DNA of 25,788 bases from CALKWS01 sp035302405 (GCA_035302405.1 DATGSR010000114.1:1-25788); one strand, 5' to 3'; shown: positions 1-7,495, counted from the first letter of the stretch. Program-made: numbers and translations. The notes: generated by a model not told the origin, from the letters alone.

Positions 1-72
1 AGTCCCGAACGCACCCGCGAGGGTGTGGCCCGCCTGGCCCGGGCGATCGAGCGCCTGCAGGGACAGGGCTGA
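1..72 (+). CDS. 3' end of a probable PLP-dependent aminotransferase (partial)
   Basis: Only the last 23 codons and the stop (TGA, 70-72) are in the window. The peptide ends in a charged helix (RTREGVARLARAIERL) of the kind that closes class I/II aminotransferases and MocR-type proteins, where the last helix packs on the small domain. The stop shares one base with the ATG of the next gene (TGATG), so the two are probably one operon and translationally coupled. The family call rests on a short helix alone and could be wrong. What is firm is that an open frame with G/C-rich third positions runs in from the left edge. Confidence 0.5.
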   Translation, partial: SPERTREGVARLARAIERLQGQG

Positions 73-1259
73 TGGCCGGCGACGTCGCCGCAGCGGTACT
101 GGCAGAGATCCGCCCGCAGGCGATCGATGAGTTGGCGGCCAAATTGATCCGCGCCGCCGGGCAGAGCGAGATGGGCACCGAGGAGATCACGGCCCAGGTC
201 CTCACCGAGCACGCGCGCCTCTGGGGGCTGGATGCCTCCAGCACCGTCGTGGCGCCCCAACGCCCCAACGTGCGGATCACCACCCCCGATGCCGGCACCG
301 AACCGGGGTTGTTGCTGCTCGGGCACACCGACGTGGTGCCGGCGGGAACCGGTTGGCGCACCGAGCCCTATGAACCGGTGATCCGGAACGGTCGGCTCTA
401 CGGCCGCGGCGCAGCGGACATGCTGGGCGGCTTGGCCGCGTGCCTGGTGGCCATGGGTGCCCTGGCACGGGCCGGGGTGCGGCTGCGGGGGCCGGTGGAG
501 TTGGCAGCCGTAGTCGATGAGGAAGAACTGGGCATCGGGATCCGGGATTACATCACCGACCCGGCCAACCTCATGCACGCGGGGTGCGTGGTGGCCGAGC
601 CGACCGACCTGCAAACGATCGTGGCCGCCCGCGGAGCCAGTTATATCGAGATCGACGTGCACGGCGAAGCAGCCCATGCCGGCAACCCCGCCGACGGCAA
701 GAACGCCATCTACGGCGCGGCGCAGATCATCAGCGATCTGGAGGCCTGGCACCAGGAATTGGCCGCCCATGGCCATCCTCTGGCCGGTCCTGCGACCTGG
801 AACGTCGGTGTGGTGAACGGCGGCGTGGGCGGGTCCATGGTGCCCGACCACTGCCGGATCAGTGCCGACCGTCGCCTGTTGCCCGGCGAGGATCCCGCCG
901 AGGTGCTCACCCAGGTGGAACACCGGATCCAAGCCCTGGGGCTGGAGGCCCGCGGGCTCAGCACGGAGGTGCGGATGCCGATGAACATGCCCGGCTTCGA
1001 AACCGACTCCTCCGCCCCCCTGGTGCGGGCCGCCGGTGAAGCGGTACGGACGGCCGGCGGGCCGGATGTACCCGTGGGCGGCTGGACCGCTGCTTGCGAT
1101 GGGGGCTTCCTCGCCCGGGACGGCAATATGCCCGTGGTGGTCCTCGGACCCGGCTCGGTGACCGAGCAGGCACATCGGCCGAACGAATCGGTGGCGCTGA
1201 CGGAACTGCACACCGCGGCCCGCGCCTACGCGTTGATGGCCCTGGATCTGCTGGGCTAG
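72..1259 (+). CDS. M20 family metallo-amidohydrolase/peptidase (ArgE/DapE/CPG2 type)
   Basis: This 395-residue cytoplasmic zinc enzyme should cleave the amide bond of an N-acyl, N-carbamoyl or peptide-like amino acid. The M20 landmarks are all present in order: GHTDVV (His85 as ligand, Asp87 as activator), GRGAADM (Asp116, bridging ligand), DEEELG (catalytic Glu150 and ligand Glu151), AEPTD (Glu176) and a C-terminal AHRPNE (His368). The dimerisation/lid domain lies at about residues 185-300 and holds the HGEAAHAG motif. Length is normal for the family. The ATG overlaps the stop of the upstream gene by one base. A racemase-like gene and a GntR regulator follow after a 124 bp gap that carries its own operator, so this gene may belong to the upstream transcript. 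Substrate cannot be read from the sequence. Acetylornithine deacetylase and succinyl-diaminopimelate desuccinylase are possible, but no arg or dap genes are nearby. Confidence 0.88.
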   Translation: MAGDVAAAVLAEIRPQAIDELAAKLIRAAGQSEMGTEEITAQVLTEHARLWGLDASSTVVAPQRPNVRITTPDAGTEPGLLLLGHTDVVPAGTGWRTEPYEPVIRNGRLYGRGAADMLGGLAACLVAMGALARAGVRLRGPVELAAVVDEEELGIGIRDYITDPANLMHAGCVVAEPTDLQTIVAARGASYIEIDVHGEAAHAGNPADGKNAIYGAAQIISDLEAWHQELAAHGHPLAGPATWNVGVVNGGVGGSMVPDHCRISADRRLLPGEDPAEVLTQVEHRIQALGLEARGLSTEVRMPMNMPGFETDSSAPLVRAAGEAVRTAGGPDVPVGGWTAACDGGFLARDGNMPVVVLGPGSVTEQAHRPNESVALTELHTAARAYALMALDLLG

Positions 1260-1350
1260 TGCCCCGTCAGCACGCCGCCGAGCGTGCGGGACACACTGCT
1301 GGCAGAGCCGATGAACAAAGCCATGGGCAGCACGCACGAGCGCGCGGTAG

Positions 1351-1364
1351 GATTGTCGACAATC
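1351..1364. promoter_or_regulatory. Operator palindrome GATTGTCGACAATC (site 1)
   Basis: This is a perfect 14 bp palindrome, 19 nt upstream of the GTG start of the racemase-like gene and just ahead of its GGGAGG ribosome binding site (1373-1378). A TAGGAT hexamer at 1348-1353 could be the -10 element, in which case the palindrome covers the transcription start and a bound protein would repress. The same 14 bp recur at 5650-5663 with nearly the same spacing to a start codon. FCD-type GntR proteins typically bind short palindromes with a GT...AC core, and one is encoded in this operon. Confidence 0.8.
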
Positions 1365-1383
1365 GACATCCTGGGAGGTACTA

Positions 1384-2175
1384 GTGCCCGTGATCGGACT
1401 GCTCTACCCCGGTGACAGCGCCAAAGACGATTACGAACACCTCGAGGCTCCGTTGGCGGACCACGGCGTGCGGCTGCACGTGGAGGAGACGTCGGTCGGC
1501 GTTGATGCCCACGAGGTGGAGGCGCTGTTGGACCTGGGGTCCGCGGAGCGACTCGGCGAGGCAGCGGCACGGATCGCCGATCGTGTCGATGCGCTGAGTT
1601 GGGCCTGCACCTCCGGCAGTTTCGTGTTCGGCCCCGCGGGCGCTCGGCGTCAGGTCGACGGCCTGGCAACACGCACCGGGCTGCCGGCCTCATCCACGTC
1701 GCTGGCCTTCGTGCGGTCTTGCCAGGCGCTGGGTGTCACCCGGGTGGCCGTGGCCGCGTCCTACCCCCAGGATGTCGCCGAGCATTTCACCGCCTTCCTC
1801 GCCGACGCCGGCATTGAGGTGGTGACGATGTCCAGCCACGGCATCCACACCGCCGCCCAAGTAGGCACGCTGCAACGCGACGACGTCACCGAGATCGTCG
1901 CCGCGATCGTCGCCACAGGCGGCGGAAACGACGCCGAGGCCGTCCTGGTGCCGGACACGGCGATGCACACCCTGGCCTGGCTGCCGGATATGGAGCGGGT
2001 GGCCGGTAGGCCGGTGCTGACCGCCAACCAGGTGACCGTGTTCGACGCGCTCGGACTTCTGGGGCGCCGCCCCCGCCTGGAGGGTTTCGGGACGTTGTTC
2101 GAACTGCCCCCCGACGGCGACCCGGTCGCACCTGGCGGCGCGGGCGCGAACGCCCGAAGGGAGCGGGGCGAATGA
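1384..2175 (+). CDS. Asp/Glu racemase superfamily protein (maleate isomerase / arylmalonate decarboxylase-like)
   Basis: This is a 263-residue cytoplasmic protein of the Asp/Glu/hydantoin racemase fold. It most resembles the maleate cis-trans isomerase and arylmalonate decarboxylase branch, which uses one or two cysteines for proton transfer or enediolate chemistry. The N-terminal half-site cysteine is present (Cys75 in SWACTSGSF). The second position, usually Cys-Thr in the motif after a hydrophobic strand, reads VPDTAMHTL here, so Asp191 stands where the second cysteine is expected. That is the reverse of arylmalonate decarboxylase, which keeps only the second cysteine. The start is GTG, chosen because GGGAGG lies 5 nt upstream. 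The stop overlaps the GntR gene start (ATGA). A perfect palindromic operator lies just upstream. Racemase, isomerase, hydroxyectoine-epimerase-like (EutA) or decarboxylase roles all remain open. Confidence 0.8.
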   Translation: MPVIGLLYPGDSAKDDYEHLEAPLADHGVRLHVEETSVGVDAHEVEALLDLGSAERLGEAAARIADRVDALSWACTSGSFVFGPAGARRQVDGLATRTGLPASSTSLAFVRSCQALGVTRVAVAASYPQDVAEHFTAFLADAGIEVVTMSSHGIHTAAQVGTLQRDDVTEIVAAIVATGGGNDAEAVLVPDTAMHTLAWLPDMERVAGRPVLTANQVTVFDALGLLGRRPRLEGFGTLFELPPDGDPVAPGGAGANARRERGE

Positions 2176-2843
2176 CCCTCAACGGTACGGTTCCGCTGGA
2201 GCCCGTCGTGCAGGAGTCGACGCCGAGTTTGATCGCTGCACAGGTGCGGGAGGCAATAGCCCAGGGACATATCGCCCCGGGCAGCCAACTGCATGAAGCG
2301 GCGCTCGCCAAGCAGTTGGGCGTCAGCCGTGGCCCGTTGCGTGAAGGGCTGCAGCGTCTGACCCAGGAGGGCCTGCTGGTCTCCCACCGCAACCGCGGCC
2401 TGTTCCTGATCGAGTTGACGCCGGAAAACATCCGAGACATGTACCTGGCCCGCGAAGGGGTAGAACGCACCGCCGCGGCCCGGATCCACCGGCAGGGTCC
2501 AGCACCGGTCCGCGAACAGTTGCTGGCGGCGGTCCAGGAGATGGACCAGGCCGCCCAGGACGGTGAGGTGGTCGCCGTGACCGACGTCGACGTGCGGTTC
2601 CACCAGATCCTGGTCGAGGCGGCCGGCAGCCCCCGGTTACAGCGGATGCACGACACGTTGTTGACCGAGACGCGGATGTGTATCCGCGCCCTGGAGCCCA
2701 CCTACGCCGATCACCAGACGCGCGTACGCGAGCACCGGGCGATCGCCGAGTCGTTCGTGACCGGCGGGGCCGGGCGCACCGATGAGTTGTTGGTGGCGCA
2801 TATGGCCGACGCCCTGGAGCGCCTCATCGATCAGGCGCCGTGA
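2172..2843 (+). CDS. GntR family transcriptional regulator, FadR/FCD subfamily
   Basis: This is a 223-residue DNA-binding regulator. The winged helix-turn-helix covers about residues 17-80, with the recognition segment LAKQLGVSRGPLREGLQRL and the wing at about 68-80. The FCD effector domain follows (about 86-215) and keeps the usual metal-ligand set: Asp140, His144, His188 and His210. Such domains bind a small carboxylate or amino acid through the metal. The start overlaps the upstream stop by 4 nt, so it is co-translated with the racemase-like enzyme. I infer that it represses its own operon through the palindrome at 1351-1364, and the aminotransferase/dehydrogenase pair through the identical palindrome at 5650-5663. 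The effector is presumably an intermediate of the pathway encoded by these genes. Family assignment is firm, ligand and regulon are inference. Confidence 0.92.
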   Translation: MTLNGTVPLEPVVQESTPSLIAAQVREAIAQGHIAPGSQLHEAALAKQLGVSRGPLREGLQRLTQEGLLVSHRNRGLFLIELTPENIRDMYLAREGVERTAAARIHRQGPAPVREQLLAAVQEMDQAAQDGEVVAVTDVDVRFHQILVEAAGSPRLQRMHDTLLTETRMCIRALEPTYADHQTRVREHRAIAESFVTGGAGRTDELLVAHMADALERLIDQAP

Positions 2844-2864
2844 CCAGGCGATGCCGTTAGCACG

Positions 2865-3338
2865 TCAAGCGGTAGGTGTCGTGCGTGCGGCCAGTACAGT
2901 CTGGACCTGCTCGGCGAGGTCGGGTTGCACCGGTCCTGTCACAGCGCCCCGTGGCAGGGCCCGGCCGAGGAGCGCCCGCGACATGCTCGTTCGCGCCGGC
3001 GGCCGCTGCGGGACGATGACCAAATAGGTCCGACCCCGGATCTGCCTGAGGTCGAAGCCGGCGATCTCATCGTAGGAGTAGGACCACCCCAGCGGCCCGG
3101 CGCGGCTCACCCCGGTCTCATCCAGGCGGATGGCGCTACGCGCGGCGGGCACCCACGCCCGGGCCAGGACGGCGAAGACTACGGCCAGGGCGAGTCCGAT
3201 GCCCACCATCGGCCACTGCTGATCGGTCAGGAAGAGCACGGCGAGCAGCAGCCAGATCGCCGCCCCGGCGCAATAGAGCACCGCCGCCCATCGGGCGATG
3301 GGGTCCGTTACCCGTGATTCGATCGTCGCGGCGTTCAT
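2865..3338 (-). CDS. Membrane-anchored PH-domain protein
   Basis: This is a 157-residue protein with two closely spaced transmembrane helices at about residues 17-37 and 43-63. A soluble segment of bacterial PH type follows (about 68-150), with the pattern IRLDETGVSRAGPLGWSYSYDEIAGF...YLVIVPQRP. This arrangement matches small actinobacterial PH-domain membrane proteins of unknown role. The start overlaps the stop of the upstream 63-codon frame by 4 nt (ATGA), so it is the last gene of a minus-strand run that begins near 4014. The two genes before it are broken by frameshifts while this one is intact. It converges on the GntR gene with only 21 bp between the two stops and no obvious terminator. 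Confidence 0.7.
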   Translation of the reverse strand: MNAATIESRVTDPIARWAAVLYCAGAAIWLLLAVLFLTDQQWPMVGIGLALAVVFAVLARAWVPAARSAIRLDETGVSRAGPLGWSYSYDEIAGFDLRQIRGRTYLVIVPQRPPARTSMSRALLGRALPRGAVTGPVQPDLAEQVQTVLAARTTPTA

Positions 3339-3570
3339 GGACGGGCGTTTCGTGGTCGCAAGTTCGGGTGCCGGAATCGTGCGAACCGTTCCTCCACCTC
3401 CTGCAGCCGGGCTTGCAGGTGCCGTTGGCTCTCAGCCATGAACGCCTCGGCGTCAGCCACCAAGCCGTCGGAGAGTTCCGGCTCCAGCGCGACTTGCTCG
3501 TGTTGAGCGGCCAGGAGATTGGTCACGGCTTGTTCGATCGCTGTGGGCCCATCGGATCATGGGTACTCAT
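3335..3570 (-). pseudogene. Small helical protein gene, frameshifted after about 9 codons
   Basis: The best start is the ATG at 3570, with AAGGAG at 3576-3581 at good spacing, but its frame (MSTHDPMGP...) hits TGA after 15 codons (stop at 3523-3525). The frame that continues (3335-3526, GTG start) has no ribosome binding site. It encodes a convincing amphipathic helix-rich peptide, VTNLLAAQHEQVALEPEL... through ...QARLQEVEERFARF. Joining MSTHDPMGP to TAIEQAVTNLLAAQ by one base near the GGGCCC run (about 3543-3548) would give a natural protein of about 78 residues. So either a single-base indel has broken the gene or the base call is wrong. If the GTG at 3526 were the true start there would be no break, but the 15-codon reading would then end in a GTGA overlap. 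The 3' end overlaps the PH-domain gene. No known family is recognised. Confidence 0.55.
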
Positions 3571-3618
3571 CGGCACTCCTTTACCGGCCGGTCGGATATC
3601 GGTGTGTGGGTCACAATG

Positions 3619-4014
3619 TCATACCGGCCAGACCGGGGGTTCCCAACCTTCGGGATCCCAGTCGGGCAGGCTGGGCCAGCCGTCACCACAGATGCTGCCC
3701 CGGGCGTCCCGGATCACCTCCTGGAGCCATTCGACCAACCAGTTCCACCACCGCGCAGACCTCGTTCATCGTGGCGACGTCGTCCCAGTTGATGGCGTCG
3801 TGCATGACCCCCATGGCATATCCCGATTCAGGCGCTGGATCCGTGCCGTGACGTCGTGCTCAACCTGGCCGAAGGAATCGGCCGTCTGGGCCATCTTGGC
3901 ATCGAAGGCCTCGGTCATGTCGCGCAGCTGCTTGAGGACAAAGGGCACCCGGGCCAGGATCTGGTTGATCTGGTCCTGCTCCGCCGCGAACCGCCGTGGA
4001 AGGGACAGGCACAT
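3619..4014 (-). pseudogene. Helical protein gene with two compensating frameshifts
   Basis: Three adjacent segments each look coding, with G/C-rich third positions, but in shifting frames. Segment A (4014 to about 3815) reads MCLSLPRRFAAEQDQINQ through VEHDVTARIQRLNRDM and is coiled-coil-like. Segment B (about 3815 to 3747) reads MHDAINWDDVATMNEVCA. Segment C (about 3747 to 3619) is very Trp-rich and reads WWNWLVEWLQEVIRDARG through DWDPEGWEPPVWPV and then a stop. C is in the same frame as A. The B segment is therefore offset by one indel and restored by a second about 70 bp later, leaving an in-frame TGA (about 3766-3768) in the A/C frame. Reconstructed length is about 131 residues. The start lies 22 bp after the dehydrogenase stop and has no clear ribosome binding site. 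A helical N-half with a Trp-rich tail recalls small type VII-secretion-like proteins, but I do not recognise the family. Confidence 0.55.
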
Positions 4015-4036
4015 GGGTAGGGGTACCCATGCCCCC

Positions 4037-5494
4037 TTACTCCTCGACGGCGACGCCGATGTACTTGGTCTCCAGAAACTCCTCGATACCGACCGTGCCG
4101 CCCTCACGGCCCAGGCCCGATTCCTTGATGCCGCCGAAGGGGGCGGCGGGGTTGGACACCACGCCCTGGTTCAGCCCGACCATGCCGGACTCCAACTTCT
4201 CCGCCATCCGCAGGCCCCGGTCCAGGTTCGTGGTGTACACGTAGGAGACCAGCCCGTACTGGGTGTTGTTGGCCGCGGCCAGCGCCTCCTCCTCGGTGTC
4301 GAACGGGGTCAGCGGGGCCACCGGGCCGAAGATCTCCTCGGTGCCCAGGCGCGCATCGGTGGGCACATCGCTGAGCACCGTGGGCGGGTAGAAGTACCCC
4401 TCGCCGTCGGCCTCCTTGCCACCGGTGAGCACCTTGGCACCGCGCTGGACCGCATCGGTGACCAACTCGGTGACCTTCTCCCGGGCGGCTTGATCGATCA
4501 ACGGCCCCACGTTCACCCCCTCCTCGGTGCCCGGGCCCATCCGCAGGGCACCCATCCGCTCCGTCAGGCGCCGGGAGAACTCCTCCATCACGCCGCGCTG
4601 GACATAGATCCGGTTCGCCGCCGTGCACGCCTCCCCCATGTTGCGCATCTTCGCCAGGAAGGCGCCCTCGACGGCCTTGTCCAGATCGGCGTCGTCGAAC
4701 ACGATGAACGGTGCGTTGCCGCCCAGTTCCATCGAGGTGCGCAACACCTTGTCCGAGCACTGCTCCAGGAGTTTCTTGCCCACCGCGGTGGACCCGGTGA
4801 AGGACAGCTTACGGGCCAGCCCGGAGCGGATCAGCGGCTCCATCACCCCACCGGCGTCGGTGGTGGTAACCACGTTCACCGCCCCGGCGGGCAGGCCCAC
4901 CTCACGCAGGATGTCCACCAGCGCCAGCATCGACAGCGGCGTCTGGGCGGCCGGCTTGATCACCGAGGTGCACCCCGCAGCGATTGCCGGGCCGAGTTTG
5001 CGGGTGCCCATCGCCATCGGGAAGTTCCACGGGGTTATCAACAACGACGGGCCCACCGGTTGCTTGGCGATGATGAACCGCGCCCCACCGGCCGGCGCGG
5101 CCTGGTACCCCCCGGAGATCCGCAACGCATCGCCCGCCGAGTGCCGGAAGAACTCCGCGGCATAGGCGATCTCCCCCTTGGACTCCGCCAGCGGCTTACC
5201 CATCTCCAGGGTCATCACCAGCGCCAACTCTTCGATGCGCTCGTGCATCAGGTCGAAGGCATCCACCAGGATCTCGTGGCGCCGCTTGGCCGGCAGGGCG
5301 CCGAACTCCTCCTGCGCCGCCACCGCCGCCTCCAGCGCCCGGCGCCCATCGGCCGGGCTGGCATCGGCCACACTCGTCAGCACCTGCGCGGTCGCCGGGT
5401 TCAGCACATCCAGTTGCGCCTCGTTCTCCGCCTCCACCCACTGTCCGTCGATGAACAGGCCGGTCGGGATTCCTTCGGGGAGTTGCTGGGCCAT
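4037..5494 (-). CDS. gabD: NAD(P)-dependent succinate-semialdehyde-type aldehyde dehydrogenase
   Basis: This 485-residue cytoplasmic enzyme oxidises an aldehyde, probably a short semialdehyde, to the acid. All ALDH landmarks are present: PWNFP with Asn157 (oxyanion hole), Lys180 in VIKPAAQTP (cofactor), FTGSTAVGK at 232-240 (Rossmann turn), the general base Glu256 in ELGGNAPF, and nucleophile Cys290 in GEACTAANR. The PVGPSLLITPWNFPMAM block is typical of the GabD branch. The ATG is supported by AAAGGA about 9 nt upstream. It is divergent from a class III aminotransferase, the classic pairing for omega-amino acids such as GABA: the aminotransferase makes the semialdehyde and this enzyme removes it. 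The 188 bp between them holds the palindrome at 5650-5663. The GabD name is by resemblance, and other omega-semialdehydes are possible. Confidence 0.9.
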   Translation of the reverse strand: MAQQLPEGIPTGLFIDGQWVEAENEAQLDVLNPATAQVLTSVADASPADGRRALEAAVAAQEEFGALPAKRRHEILVDAFDLMHERIEELALVMTLEMGKPLAESKGEIAYAAEFFRHSAGDALRISGGYQAAPAGGARFIIAKQPVGPSLLITPWNFPMAMGTRKLGPAIAAGCTSVIKPAAQTPLSMLALVDILREVGLPAGAVNVVTTTDAGGVMEPLIRSGLARKLSFTGSTAVGKKLLEQCSDKVLRTSMELGGNAPFIVFDDADLDKAVEGAFLAKMRNMGEACTAANRIYVQRGVMEEFSRRLTERMGALRMGPGTEEGVNVGPLIDQAAREKVTELVTDAVQRGAKVLTGGKEADGEGYFYPPTVLSDVPTDARLGTEEIFGPVAPLTPFDTEEEALAAANNTQYGLVSYVYTTNLDRGLRMAEKLESGMVGLNQGVVSNPAAPFGGIKESGLGREGGTVGIEEFLETKYIGVAVEE

Positions 5495-5649
5495 GAGAGA
5501 CGTCCTTTCACGTGACGGACCTGCCGGACAAACCGCACCGCTACCTGCCGCGCCGTGCTGGTGCGGGACGGGTGAATTCCTGGTTTGCTGCCAAGGTACG
5601 CGCTCCCGGTAGCCACGACCACCGCGGGCGTGATACGTATTGGTAGCCA

Positions 5650-5663
5650 GATTGTCGACAATC
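5650..5663. promoter_or_regulatory. Operator palindrome GATTGTCGACAATC (site 2)
   Basis: This is the second perfect copy of the 14 bp palindrome found at 1351-1364. It ends 19 nt before the aminotransferase ATG and lies immediately ahead of the GGGAG ribosome binding site (5670-5674), the same geometry as site 1. It sits 155 bp upstream of the divergent dehydrogenase. Chance recurrence of an exact 14 bp palindrome in front of two metabolic operons in one window is very unlikely, so a shared regulator is inferred, most simply the GntR/FCD protein at 2172-2843. Confidence 0.82.
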
Positions 5664-5682
5664 CTACACGGGAGTAATCACC

Positions 5683-6933
5683 ATGGCTGAACTGTCCCCC
5701 ATCCTCAAGCAAGCCACCGGCGTCCTGGCGGCCCGGGGACAGGGCGCGGAGATCTGGGACGAGGACGACCGGCGATACCTGGACTTCACCGCCGGGATCG
5801 GCGTCACCAGCACCGGCCACAGCCATCCCAAGGTCGTGGCTGCCGCCCAGGAACAGATCGGCAAGATCATCCACGCGCAATACACCACCGTCAGCCACCG
5901 GCCCCTGCTGGACCTGACCGACCGGCTCTCCGAGGTACTCCCCCAGGGCTTGGACTCGCTGTTCTTCGCCAACTCCGGCTCCGAGGCGGTCGAGGCGGCA
6001 CTGCGGTTGGTGCGCCAAGCCACCGGCCGGCCGAACATCATCGCTTTCCACGGCGGGTTCCACGGACGCACCGTGGCCGCGGCCTCGCTGACCACCTCGG
6101 GCACCAAGTTCCGCTCCGGGTTCGCCCCGTTGATGGCCGGAGTGCACATCTCCCCGTTCCCGGACCACTACCACTTCGGCTGGTCCCAAGAGGAAGCCAC
6201 CCGGTTCGCCCTCAACCAACTGGACTACACCCTGCAGACCATGAGCGCTCCGGAGGACACCGCGGCGTTCATCGTCGAGCCGGTGCTGGGCGAGGGCGGA
6301 TACGTACCCGCCAACGCCGAGTTCTTCGCCGGCTTGCGCGAGCGCGCCGACCGGCACGGCATCTTGCTGATCGTCGATGAGATCCAGACCGGCTGGGGGC
6401 GCACCGGAGAGTTCTGGGGCGGGGACCACTTCGACGCCAAGCCGGACGTGATCACCACCGCCAAGGGTCTGGCCTCGGGCTTCCCGCTGTCCGCGATCGC
6501 CGCCTCAGAGGAACTAATGAGCAAGGCGTGGCCCGGTTCACAGGGCGGCACCTACGGCGCCAATGCCGTGGCGTGCTCGGCGGCCATCGCCACCATGGAG
6601 GTGATCCAGGAAGAGAACCTGGTCGCCAACTCCCGCGAACGCGGTGCGCAGTTGCGCGGGCTGCTAGAGGACGTAGCCAAGGAACACCCCGAGATCGCCA
6701 ACGTCCGCGGTCTGGGTTTGATGCTTGGCAACGAGTTCCGCGATGCCGACGGGCGTCCCGACGGCGCCACCGCGGCGGCGGTGCAGCAGGAGGCCGCCAA
6801 GCGGGGGCTGTTGTTACTCACCTGCGGTCCGTGGGGTCAGGTCGTGCGGTTCATCCCGGCTCTGGTGGTGAGCGAGGAGCAGGTGGCCGAGGGCGCCCAG
6901 ATCTGGGCCGACGCCGTCAAGGCCGTGCTCTGA
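5683..6933 (+). CDS. Class III (omega-amino acid / GABA-type) aminotransferase
   Basis: This 416-residue PLP enzyme should move the terminal amino group of an omega-amino acid or diamine to 2-oxoglutarate or pyruvate, giving a semialdehyde. Features seen: the PLP phosphate-binding turn NSGSEA (97-102), FHGGFHGRT (122-130), EPVLGEGGY (199-207), the Asp232 that holds the pyridine nitrogen in VDEIQTG, and the Schiff-base lysine Lys261 in TTAKGLASGFP. Length is normal for the 4-aminobutyrate/acetylornithine aminotransferase group. The ATG has GGGAG 8 nt upstream. The divergent neighbour is a succinate-semialdehyde-type dehydrogenase, which favours a GABA-like role. A strong terminator follows at 7005-7050. 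The shared operator implies the gene belongs to the regulon of the upstream M20/racemase/GntR locus. The exact substrate is not readable from sequence. Confidence 0.9.
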   Translation: MAELSPILKQATGVLAARGQGAEIWDEDDRRYLDFTAGIGVTSTGHSHPKVVAAAQEQIGKIIHAQYTTVSHRPLLDLTDRLSEVLPQGLDSLFFANSGSEAVEAALRLVRQATGRPNIIAFHGGFHGRTVAAASLTTSGTKFRSGFAPLMAGVHISPFPDHYHFGWSQEEATRFALNQLDYTLQTMSAPEDTAAFIVEPVLGEGGYVPANAEFFAGLRERADRHGILLIVDEIQTGWGRTGEFWGGDHFDAKPDVITTAKGLASGFPLSAIAASEELMSKAWPGSQGGTYGANAVACSAAIATMEVIQEENLVANSRERGAQLRGLLEDVAKEHPEIANVRGLGLMLGNEFRDADGRPDGATAAAVQQEAAKRGLLLLTCGPWGQVVRFIPALVVSEEQVAEGAQIWADAVKAVL

Positions 6934-7004
6934 GGCCGGTTCGTTAACCGAGCCCGGTTCGTCCACCGAGCGTGATCGGCGCACTGAGCGCTATCCACGC
7001 TCTG

Positions 7005-7050
7005 AGCCGGCGGCGGGGCGCGCACAAGGCGGCTCGCCGCCGGCTTTTCT
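7005..7050 (+). terminator. Rho-independent terminator after the aminotransferase gene
   Basis: The arms AGCCGGCGGCG (7005-7015) and CGCCGCCGGCT (7035-7045) are perfect reverse complements separated by 19 nt. On the plus strand the right arm runs into TTTTCT. It is 71 bp after the aminotransferase stop. Confidence 0.8.
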
Positions 7051-7126
7051 TGCACCCGAAGCAGGTCATGGTTGCTGATGGTCGCGCGCGCCGCGGCGCG
7101 GCCGGCGCCGCTACGCTGACAGCACC

Positions 7127-7495
7127 ATGAGCAAGCCACGGTTTCCGCAATCGGTATACGGAACGGGCGAGGAGCCCGATCCACGCTTCTCCCTCGCCAA
7201 CGAACGCACCTTCTTGGCGTGGATCCGCACCGGCCTGGCGCTGCTCGCCGGTGCCGTCGCGCTGCAAGCGCTACCCAACCCGATGCCCGGCGTCCTTCGC
7301 CTGATCACCGCACTCGTGCTGGTACTCACCGCGCTAATCGTGGTGCTCCAAGCCTGGATCGGTTGGGTGCGCACCGAGCGAGCGATGCGTGAGGACCGTC
7401 CCCTACCGGGACCACTGGCCACCACACCGGTAACGGTGTCGCTGATCGCTGTCATCGCCCTGGTGGCGTTCGGCCTGGTCTGGGGCAACCAGTGA
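7127..7495 (+). CDS. DUF202 (YidH-type) membrane protein, first of a pair
   Basis: This is a 122-residue inner-membrane protein. A short cytosolic N-terminus carries the DUF202 signature DPRFSLANERTFLAWIRTGLALLAG (about residues 18-42, in two overlapping halves). Three transmembrane helices follow, at about 34-50, 58-80 and 100-118. The function of DUF202 proteins is not established. The ATG has no Shine-Dalgarno sequence, but a TACGCT hexamer at 7112-7117 lies 9 nt upstream, so the message may be nearly leaderless. The last bases overlap the next DUF202 gene (GTGA), so the two are co-translated and may form a heteromer. Confidence 0.82.
   Translation: MSKPRFPQSVYGTGEEPDPRFSLANERTFLAWIRTGLALLAGAVALQALPNPMPGVLRLITALVLVLTALIVVLQAWIGWVRTERAMREDRPLPGPLATTPVTVSLIAVIALVAFGLVWGNQ

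Noticed and set aside
72..2843. Ectoine/hydroxyectoine catabolic operon (eut/doe)
   Set aside because: A racemase-like gene, a GntR-type regulator, an aminotransferase and a dehydrogenase recall it. However, the M24 ectoine hydrolase and the AstE-type deacetylase are missing, and the hydrolase here is M20.
3314..5515. Plus-strand open frame of 733 codons opposite the dehydrogenase
   Set aside because: It is the antisense shadow of the high-GC dehydrogenase gene. Its product is rich in Arg, His, Gly and Leu with no family motif, and it runs through the broken minus-strand genes.
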